Virus record (IMG/VR): IMGVR_UViG_3300017987_000335
Span: 1 to 25,496 of that record
Length of the DNA stretch: 25,496 nucleotides
Strand: one strand, 5' to 3'
Origin: a virus
The stretch's first letter is position 1, and each line of letters begins with the position of its first letter. Positions 19,926 to 25,496 of the stretch are shown one piece after another. The position numbers were made by a program, and so were the translations under genes. The notes under the pieces were generated by a model that saw only the letters and a program-made list of their open reading frames with translations, searched no databases and was not told the DNA's origin.

Positions 19926-20611
19926 TGGGATTCCTTTCGCCTCTTGAACTCAGCCCAATCGGCCTTGGTGTTGATCGACAGCGGCATCTCGTCGACATGT
20001 CGGAGGACGAACTTCCGGTCGAACAGCGTTTGCTCCAACCCCTGCGGTGGGGTTGCTTGGTTCCGAATACTCAACAGGGATTCCCTGTTGAAGATGTAGA
20101 TGCCGATGTGTGCTAAATCCCTGCCGTAGTTGCGGCTGAACGCGACTCCGCTGGCACTCCACCGGTCGGGCCATGCCTTGACAATGTGGGGATTGTACCA
20201 ATCTTCAGGATTGGTTATCGGCCCGACAAAAGTAACGACTTCATTGTCATGCTGTTCCAGGGTCAGCGCATCGACCAAAGCACCGGGCGGGAATTCCGGC
20301 TCATCCACCTGCCAGTTGACGATTCGATCTGCATTCGACAATCTCGCTGGCTCTTTGCAGCGGCTGGTGCCGGTCGGATGGCCTTGCGTGATGAAAAACG
20401 GGATCGATCGGGTGCGGCACACATCGATTATCCTGTCTTCGTCTGTTGCTACTACAACTTCGAAGCCCGTTTTCTTCGCCTGCTCGTAGGTCCATTGAAC
20501 CAACGGCTTGTCTCCCGCTTTCAGCAACGGCTTGTTCGGCAGCCGGGAGCTGCCGAGCCTGCAGGGGATGACAATCAGCACGCTACCAGTAGTCGTAGGC
20601 TTCATAGACAT
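19922..20611 (-). CDS. kdsB: KdsB-like CMP-Kdo synthetase (cytidylyltransferase)
   Basis: The 229-residue protein has the family start VIPCRLGSSRLPNKPLL, then VVVATDEDRI, HPTGTSRCKEP and VNWQVDEPEFPP, which correspond to the conserved ARLxSTRLPxKPL, ATDDxRI, HxSGTDR and NxQGDEP blocks of 3-deoxy-manno-octulosonate cytidylyltransferase. The reaction would be CTP plus Kdo (or a related 2-keto sugar acid) to the CMP-sugar plus pyrophosphate. GTDR reads GTSR and QGDEP reads QVDEP, so substrate preference may differ. It starts at ATG 20611 after AAGGAGACAGAAGCAG, inside the end of the upstream gene. Phage-borne copies are unusual. Confidence 0.85.
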   Translation of the reverse strand: MSMKPTTTGSVLIVIPCRLGSSRLPNKPLLKAGDKPLVQWTYEQAKKTGFEVVVATDEDRIIDVCRTRSIPFFITQGHPTGTSRCKEPARLSNADRIVNWQVDEPEFPPGALVDALTLEQHDNEVVTFVGPITNPEDWYNPHIVKAWPDRWSASGVAFSRNYGRDLAHIGIYIFNRESLLSIRNQATPPQGLEQTLFDRKFVLRHVDEMPLSINTKADWAEFKRRKESQ

Positions 20612-21116
20612 CTGCTTCTGTCTCCTTGATTTCCCTCGCGACCCAGTTCGGAACAGCCGGGCCGCACTCCTTGTTCACCGGCAGCCTCCTCAACGTGCTG
20701 ACGAGAGTCGGATCGGTGTCGAGCGACAATGCCAGTTCGATGAATGCCCAGGGCGTGTCTTCCACCCGCAGCATCACATCAGATTCGTACCTATTATACA
20801 GTTCAGTGATCCTGCCGGGCATCTTTTCGATGTAGTCAGAAGCAAACTCCTCGAAGGATCCATCCCCCAACTCGGCAAAGAACATGATGCCATTCGAGAG
20901 CCTGGCATTCTTCAACCGGCTGTAGACCACCCTGAGAAAATCAACGGGCCGCCGCGTGATCGACACCCGCAACTGTTCTCGGTCCGATCCTGTCCATGGT
21001 TCATGGGCATGATGCCGGAAGCCGGGACCGTAACCGGCCAGCTGCGCGGCCGATATGAACCAATCCTCACCCGTGCAAGGAGGTGCTGCAAATGAAAACT
21101 TCCCGTAGTCGATCAT
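20583..21116 (-). CDS. Sulfotransferase-like protein
   Basis: The 177-residue product starts at ATG 21116, overlapping the methyltransferase TGA with GGAGAAAAA just before it. FAAPPCTGEDWF (residues 9-20) resembles the PAPS 5'-phosphosulfate loop and VSITRRPVDFLRVVYSRL (51-68) the 3'-phosphate-binding block of sulfotransferases (RxP..w..S.y). The usual lysine of the PKTG loop is replaced (PPCTGE), so catalysis is uncertain. The protein is short and may be a diverged or degenerate relative of the 24159-24773 enzyme. Confidence 0.6.
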   Translation of the reverse strand: MIDYGKFSFAAPPCTGEDWFISAAQLAGYGPGFRHHAHEPWTGSDREQLRVSITRRPVDFLRVVYSRLKNARLSNGIMFFAELGDGSFEEFASDYIEKMPGRITELYNRYESDVMLRVEDTPWAFIELALSLDTDPTLVSTLRRLPVNKECGPAVPNWVAREIKETEADVYEAYDYW

Positions 21117-21649
21117 TTTTTCTCCAGCCACCATACGAGTTGCTTGCCCTTGTGGACCTCGAAGCCCAACCGTTCGCAGAAGAAATCCACGGCCGGCTTC
21201 ACGCCGAACCGGCCCACCCTGTCCGATCGCCCGTCGTAGTCGTGTCCCATGATCAACCCGTCGAGCTTGACGCAGGGCCAGATGGAAAACAGGTCGCTCA
21301 TCACGAACTCGTGCTTGTGGTTGGCATCGATGTAGACCCAGTCCAGCTTGCCGAGGAACTTGGAAGCTTGCACGATGTCTTGGATGATGATCGTCCGGCG
21401 GCCGGCCCACGGTTCCGTGTTGTGCTTGGCCTCGAGCATCGACTGTTCGGTCACTTCCAAGTCGCCCATCCGGTTCGCCTGCCACGAGTCGACCATGAAC
21501 AACCGCAGATTGGGAAACTGGCTGAGAAGCCTCGCCGACAGCTCGCCCTTCCAGACGCCCAACTCGGCACCGACCATTGTTCGATCGCTGCCGAACCTGT
21601 CCCTGAGAATCTCGGCCACTTGGTTGTGGTACACGCCCTGTCTAGTCAT
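21113..21649 (-). CDS. Class I SAM methyltransferase
   Basis: The 178-residue product starts at ATG 21649 (GGGAGCAAAACA upstream) and overlaps the previous stop by 8 bases. GAELGVWKGE (27-36) is SAM motif I in the form seen in Methyltransf_24-type enzymes. MVDSW is motif II, LDWVYIDANHKHEFVMSDL holds the acidic motif and GLIMGHDYD the next strand. A GVKPAVDFF segment late in the chain is also typical. These enzymes methylate small molecules or sugars, and the context suggests glycan O-methylation. Confidence 0.8.
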   Translation of the reverse strand: MTRQGVYHNQVAEILRDRFGSDRTMVGAELGVWKGELSARLLSQFPNLRLFMVDSWQANRMGDLEVTEQSMLEAKHNTEPWAGRRTIIIQDIVQASKFLGKLDWVYIDANHKHEFVMSDLFSIWPCVKLDGLIMGHDYDGRSDRVGRFGVKPAVDFFCERLGFEVHKGKQLVWWLEKK

Positions 21650-22493
21650 TGTTTTGCTCCCGTGGTTGAAGCCACCTGCGGCGGATATTTCGCCAAGCAA
21701 CTCCGCTCTTGATTTCATCCATTGTCCAGTGAGTGTACGCCATCTGGTGCAGCCATGCCTTGCGGTCGAATGTTTTCGGGTGGATGATGTCGTCCGAAGC
21801 CCACCCATAGATCATCGACACCGGACCCATCGCAACCACGGGCCTGCCTGCCAGTGCTGCCAAGACCCCCACGTTCGACGACCAGGTGACGACCACCGAA
21901 TCTTCCATCGCTTTCTCCAGCGGGGTTCCGAAATCCAGCTTGCAATTCCTCGGCCGGAATCTCGACAGCGCCGGCTTGCTTTCTGGATGGAACCGGAACA
22001 CCGGGCGGAGCCTGTGCTTGTGGCACCATTCTATCTGCTCGGCATACCACCGCCGGATGCTTTCGCATTCCCACAGCGATGCGTCCCTGTCGACCTGCCC
22101 GACGATCAAGGCCCGGCTGAAGTTCAAATCCCAGGGCTTCAACAAGCGGTCCCAGCCGAGCATCTTCCAGCGGGGCGATCGACCGACGACCTTGTCTCCC
22201 ATGCCGTTGATGTCGTTCACGGTCACCGTGACCATCTTCGTCCGGTTGCCGATGCAACCCAACTCGCAGTGAACGATGTCCTTGCCGGCTTCCCTCAAGA
22301 GATGCAAGTTGCCCTGGTGCCGCCGGCCCCACTGAACGCCTGCATCGAACATGGCGGCGTCGGCAAACATCCCGTTGATCTTGGTCTTGCGTTTTTCACA
22401 GTTGTCGCCGGCGGCAGCGATGCCTTCAGCCAACGCCCTCATGACCCTGGCCGGATGAGACCGGCCCTTCGCCAACCGGCAGATGATGTTCAT
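21642..22493 (-). CDS. GT-B-like glycosyltransferase, capsule-type
   Basis: The 283-residue product starts at ATG 22493 overlapping the previous stop. The C-terminal half has FRFHPESKP (168-175) and TWSSNVGVLAALAGRPVVAMGP (203-224), the H-P-x-x and S-S-x-x-G...A...G.P.V pattern seen in GT-B-fold capsule transferases of the KpsC/KpsS Kdo-transferase type. With a CMP-Kdo synthetase in the same cassette, a Kdo transferase is attractive, but the match is by pattern only. It could equally use another sugar. Confidence 0.6.
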   Translation of the reverse strand: MNIICRLAKGRSHPARVMRALAEGIAAAGDNCEKRKTKINGMFADAAMFDAGVQWGRRHQGNLHLLREAGKDIVHCELGCIGNRTKMVTVTVNDINGMGDKVVGRSPRWKMLGWDRLLKPWDLNFSRALIVGQVDRDASLWECESIRRWYAEQIEWCHKHRLRPVFRFHPESKPALSRFRPRNCKLDFGTPLEKAMEDSVVVTWSSNVGVLAALAGRPVVAMGPVSMIYGWASDDIIHPKTFDRKAWLHQMAYTHWTMDEIKSGVAWRNIRRRWLQPREQNND

Positions 22494-22678
22494 AGTTCCC
22501 CGTCGCAGTCCAGCAGGTGCAGTCCCCTCATCTCCTCCGGCGTCGGCAACAAGATTCTCCGGTTCGCCTTTCCCTTCAACATCAACTTGGCTGCCAGCTT
22601 GTCGCCGATGTCATTGGCTTTCCTCACCAGCTCGGCATCCCGGCGGCTCACTTTGGCCATCCGGATTCCCAGTATCAT
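22490..22678 (-). CDS. Small basic unknown protein, 62 aa
   Basis: ATG 22678 overlaps the methyltransferase TGA (TGATG) and the stop at 22490 overlaps the next start, so the frame fits exactly between two genes. The product is basic and helical (MILGIRMAKVSRRDAELVRKANDIGDKLAAKL), then KANRRILLPTPEEMRGLHLLDCDGEL. No family is recognised. The ribosome binding site (CAAGAAATTGTG) is weak, so translation probably depends on coupling. Confidence 0.65.
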   Translation of the reverse strand: MILGIRMAKVSRRDAELVRKANDIGDKLAAKLMLKGKANRRILLPTPEEMRGLHLLDCDGEL

Positions 22679-23292
22679 CACAATTTCTTGAGGCATGCCA
22701 TGTACCTGTGCTTCCAGATTTGCTCGACGCAGCGACCGTACTTCTTCATGAACATGTCCAGCCCTTCCTTGACGTGATGCCACTTGCGTCCGTCGTTCTC
22801 GACGTCGTCCATCAGCATCCACCCTCCGGGCTTGAGCAACTGGAGGCACTGGTAGGCATCGTCGAGCACGTAGGGAGCCCAGTGGTTCCCGTCGACCATG
22901 CAGATGTCAACCGACCTCCTGGTGATGCCGGCAAGGCCCTCTCCCTTCATCTTCCTCAACACCTCGGACGAGTGGCCCCTGACCAACTGGCACTGGTGCC
23001 AAAGGCCCACATTGTGCAAAGCCCGCTGCCGTACCATTTCCATCATCGTTCCGTCGGCTTTGACCGTCATCAACCACGGGTCGATTCCCACACCGCGAGC
23101 ATTCGGATGGGTCAAAACACGCTCGGCCATCCAGCACATCGACTGGCCCTCGAACACTCCGATCTCGAGGTAGGTGACGGGCTTGGCCGCGAACTCCGGA
23201 TGAACGAATTTACGGAACGTCGGCAAGTTGCGGTTGCGAAACCAGTTCCGCGTGAACTGGTAACCGTTGGGTGTCAAGTCCATCTCTCTCAT
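22678..23292 (-). CDS. Class I SAM methyltransferase (Methyltransf_24 type)
   Basis: The 204-residue product starts at ATG 23292 overlapping the glycosyltransferase TGA (ATGA). It has YLEIGVFEGQSMCWM (41-55) as SAM motif I, VGIDPW as motif II, VDICMVDGNHWAPYVLDDAY with the acidic and histidine residues of the active site, and LLKPGGWMLMDDV as the following strand. This is the standard layout of small-molecule O-methyltransferases in glycan clusters. It probably methylates a sugar; the substrate is unknown. Confidence 0.85.
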   Translation of the reverse strand: MREMDLTPNGYQFTRNWFRNRNLPTFRKFVHPEFAAKPVTYLEIGVFEGQSMCWMAERVLTHPNARGVGIDPWLMTVKADGTMMEMVRQRALHNVGLWHQCQLVRGHSSEVLRKMKGEGLAGITRRSVDICMVDGNHWAPYVLDDAYQCLQLLKPGGWMLMDDVENDGRKWHHVKEGLDMFMKKYGRCVEQIWKHRYMACLKKL

Positions 23293-24149
23293 GGCAGCAG
23301 TTTCTCTCGTATCATGTACTTGTTGTTGATCCGGCCGATCCACTCGGCCATGCCCCCCACATTGTTGACCAAGCACTCGCTGAAGATCGGAGTCCACAAG
23401 TCCCAGCCCTTCTGCGACTTGTCCCGGCGAACGTTGCAGTCGCCATGATAGTGGCGGATTGCCACATCATCATCGGCCAAACTCGACGGCTGGTACTTCG
23501 GGGAACAGTTGAACCGACCTCCCGTCATCGTCGTGAACACTTCGGGCGGGAAGATGGTTTGCATCAGGTGCAGCACGGCCTCGTCGGCGATGAACGTTGA
23601 CCTTGCAGCTTCCGTCCACCGCAGCCACACGGGCAGCACGGGAGAGGACGGCCGGCAAGCCCAAACACCCCCGTTGGGCGAAGGATACGGGTGGCGGACG
23701 CAGAGCTCGACGGCTTCTTGGTCGATCTCCAGGAACTGCCGCAGCCGCTCGACCCGGTTCTTCGGCTGGCCGTGGTTCGACAGCCAGTCCCCGAACTGCG
23801 TAGCGACGAACGAGTGCTTCATGACGTTGCCAATCAGAGGGCTCAAGCACCCGTGAACTGTCGTGTCGGCATCCAGGTAGATCACGTGGTCCATGTTGAT
23901 GTAGTTCATCGCCAGCTTGATCTTGTCGATGAACTGGTCGTTCTTCCCCCTGTACGTGGGCTCCCGCAGCTTGGCGACGATGTTCAAGTTGGTGTCTTGG
24001 GCAATCCGCTGCACCAACGGCCAGCTCTCGCGCCAAGCGTGCACGTGAACAGGACCGCTCCAGTGTTTTCTCAGCGTGCTCAGCGAGCAGACCAGGTAGG
24101 GCAGATGGGCGTCATGGCTCATCAAGTAGAACACCGCTTGGTTGATCAT
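23289..24149 (-). CDS. GT8-like glycosyltransferase
   Basis: The 286-residue product begins MINQAVFYLMSHDAHLPYLVCSLSTLRKHW at ATG 24149, behind TAGGAAAACAAC. VIYLDADTTVHG (89-100) is the DXD strand, preceded by a KIKLAMNYI helix, and PNGGVWACRPSSPV is an acceptor-loop strand. FIADEAVLHLM carries an acidic D-E pair. The order matches GT8-like retaining galactosyl/glucosyltransferases. The sugar is not determined. Nine bases separate it from the sulfotransferase gene. Confidence 0.8.
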   Translation of the reverse strand: MINQAVFYLMSHDAHLPYLVCSLSTLRKHWSGPVHVHAWRESWPLVQRIAQDTNLNIVAKLREPTYRGKNDQFIDKIKLAMNYINMDHVIYLDADTTVHGCLSPLIGNVMKHSFVATQFGDWLSNHGQPKNRVERLRQFLEIDQEAVELCVRHPYPSPNGGVWACRPSSPVLPVWLRWTEAARSTFIADEAVLHLMQTIFPPEVFTTMTGGRFNCSPKYQPSSLADDDVAIRHYHGDCNVRRDKSQKGWDLWTPIFSECLVNNVGGMAEWIGRINNKYMIREKLLP

Positions 24150-24158
24150 GTTGTTTTC

Positions 24159-24773
24159 CTATGTGAAGTACCGATCAATGACCTTGTGCTCCGATTCAAG
24201 AATGGCCCTTCTCAAACCGTGAGTCACGACGGGTTTCGGATGCTTGGAAGCGTTCACGTGGTAGATTTTGTCCTGGATTCCGGGGAACAATCCCTCGAGG
24301 TCTTCGGCCAGCGTTGCCGAGTATCTGACGATCTCGACATCGGAGGTGTACGCTTCGCAGATCGAAGAGTAGATGCCCGGACTGTCTCCAGTCAACTGCT
24401 TGACGAACTGGTGGAACGGCAACTTGGCCGGCTCCACAAACCAACGCATCGGATGCCACTCATATTCCTCGAGAAACGACTCGTACCGCTTGCCCTTCTT
24501 CTCGCGGCCAACCCGGACATCTTGCAAGTAGCGCCACATGCTCACGTACCAGTGGACCGGATGCCGGACGAAGCAAAACGGCTCGGCGAGGCCGGCCGGA
24601 TGTTGATGTTCTTGCAGCAGGGCAAATGTCACGTGGCGGCCCGGGTATCCATGCCAGTGGTGCCGCAGGCACTGGGCATCAGGAAAATGCTTCTGCAGCG
24701 CCTGCTCGACTGCCACGCCGCCGGTCTTGGGGATGTGGATGAACACCATGTTCTGCGAGGGAAGCCAGATCAT
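24159..24773 (-). CDS. Sulfotransferase family protein
   Basis: ATG 24773 lies one base after the previous TGA; a longer start at 24848 would overlap the upstream gene by 74 bases and adds an unrelated segment. The 204-residue product has FIHIPKTGGVAVEQAL (11-26), the PAPS 5'-phosphosulfate loop with its catalytic lysine. It also has FCFVRHPVHWYVSMWRYL (66-83), the 3'-phosphate-binding block with the RHP motif. This is typical of carbohydrate sulfotransferases of the Sulfotransfer_2/HIPKTGG type. It would transfer sulfate from PAPS to a sugar hydroxyl in the glycan made by the cassette. Confidence 0.85.
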   Translation of the reverse strand: MIWLPSQNMVFIHIPKTGGVAVEQALQKHFPDAQCLRHHWHGYPGRHVTFALLQEHQHPAGLAEPFCFVRHPVHWYVSMWRYLQDVRVGREKKGKRYESFLEEYEWHPMRWFVEPAKLPFHQFVKQLTGDSPGIYSSICEAYTSDVEIVRYSATLAEDLEGLFPGIQDKIYHVNASKHPKPVVTHGLRRAILESEHKVIDRYFT

Positions 24774-24774
24774 T

Positions 24775-25496
24775 TCATTGTTGCCTGAATACTGGAGTCC
24801 ATTGAAACGGAACAGGGGTGTCAGCCGTGAAAACCCCGCCTTCATCATTGCAGTTGGGCCAAGGGCACCTCTTGTCCTTCTGCTTCATGAACGGAGACTC
24901 GTACCGTTCCAGCCACCGCTCTTCCGAGCAGAATCCACCCTCCATCTCGTCGATCAACCGGCTCATCACCCACTCGTCGTGCCAGTTCTTCTCGTCCATC
25001 CTGCGTTCAACCTCGTCGATGAACTCCCTGCCCTGAAGATACATCCAGTTGCCGGAAGCTCCCGACCGTTGCATTCTCGTCGATTCATCAGTTCTCGGGC
25101 GTTCCCGGTAAAGAACTCGCCAGTAGGCAAAGATGGACAACAGGAACCGGTGCGAGGGGAGCTCGTCGAGCATCGCCTGGATGAACTCAGGCCGCGTCGG
25201 CTCGAAGAAAACATCCCAGTCGGCGTAGATCAACTGGCCGTGGTCGCTGGCGGCTTGCTGCAGCAAGTGGACCTTGTAATGCCAGGGGCGGTGCCATCTG
25301 CCCTTGACTTGGTGGTCGCATGCTCCGTCGGGAAACGGGCGGGTGTCTGCCAACACTACTTCACAGCGGGGCAGTTTCATCTCGGAAACAAGGTGGGCAT
25401 TGTCCTGGCCGTAGCAATAGACGAACGTGGGCAGCAAGCAGTGCTTGTGCCGGGGCTGCTTCACGTCCTTCACGATCTTGGGCCAGCGAAACCCCC
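24775..25496 (-). CDS. Glycosyltransferase-like protein, 5' end possibly outside window
   Basis: The frame is open to the window edge. An internal GTG at 25473 gives 232 residues, but no clear ribosome binding site is visible, so the true start may lie beyond 25496. LPTFVYCYGQDN resembles the first strand of the fold. GQLIYADWDVFFEPT (79-93 from the GTG) is a DXD strand of a GT-A enzyme, and ASGNWMYLQGREFIDEVERRM is a likely acceptor-loop region. Family and sugar are unknown. The stop at 24775 lies one base before the sulfotransferase start. Confidence 0.75.
   Translation of the reverse strand, partial: GFRWPKIVKDVKQPRHKHCLLPTFVYCYGQDNAHLVSEMKLPRCEVVLADTRPFPDGACDHQVKGRWHRPWHYKVHLLQQAASDHGQLIYADWDVFFEPTRPEFIQAMLDELPSHRFLLSIFAYWRVLYRERPRTDESTRMQRSGASGNWMYLQGREFIDEVERRMDEKNWHDEWVMSRLIDEMEGGFCSEERWLERYESPFMKQKDKRCPWPNCNDEGGVFTADTPVPFQWTPVFRQQ

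Noticed and set aside
18436-25496. Interpretation as a host LPS or capsule locus rather than phage
   Set aside because: Not fully excluded, but the cassette is contiguous with and colinear to phage-type replication and small-gene modules. It also lacks export (Wzx/Wzm/Kps) or lipid-carrier genes in the window.

Overview
All convincing genes lie on the minus strand and are tightly packed. The gene content points to the replication/early region plus a glycan-modification block of a tailed bacteriophage or a large phage-like element. I see a replication initiator with an origin inside its gene, a DnaB-like helicase, a short TOPRIM primase, an SNF2 helicase, a small sigma factor and an AAA+ ATPase. 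There are also many short genes, each with a strong AAGGAGA-type ribosome binding site. No capsid, tail or terminase gene is visible, and there is no rRNA, complete tRNA, CRISPR array, insertion sequence or integrase. The host cannot be named. A KdsB-type CMP-Kdo synthetase hints at Gram-negative surface-glycan chemistry, but that is inference.

Layout from right to left, which is the direction of transcription. 25496-18436 holds a translationally coupled cassette, mostly with ATGA/GTGA or near-zero spacing: four DXD glycosyltransferase-like proteins, a GT-B-like transferase, two sulfotransferase-like proteins, two SAM methyltransferases, a KdsB-like cytidylyltransferase and a 62-aa protein. 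18439-17955 holds a small basic protein and an XRE-type DNA-binding protein. 17954-17261 has no credible gene: it starts with the best promoter in the window and continues into about 430 bases of GC-rich sequence full of perfect hairpins, a candidate structured RNA. 17260-12400 is a run of small, mostly unknown genes plus a putative pyrimidine-dimer glycosylase. 12343-8209 carries a Ycf46-like AAA+ protein whose Walker B block precedes Walker A, two unknown proteins, the sigma factor and two small proteins. 8198-2304 is the replication block (SNF2 helicase, small protein, primase, initiator with iterons, DnaB helicase) followed by a single gene with its own promoter and terminator. 2227-1 carries a radical SAM protein, a methyltransferase interrupted by an in-frame TAA, and the start of a partial gene.

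Most unusual are repeated structured leaders. Four genes in the small-gene region are preceded by a 41-46 nt element that folds like the acceptor and T arms of a tRNA, two copies with the canonical TTCGACT loop. Each is followed by a hairpin and a nearly identical block containing the Shine-Dalgarno sequence. The stems differ in sequence but keep pairing, so the structure appears selected. A second leader family occurs in two copies before neighbouring genes. These elements, the structured 17.4-17.8 kb region and the permuted AAA+ protein are the main candidates for undescribed biology.
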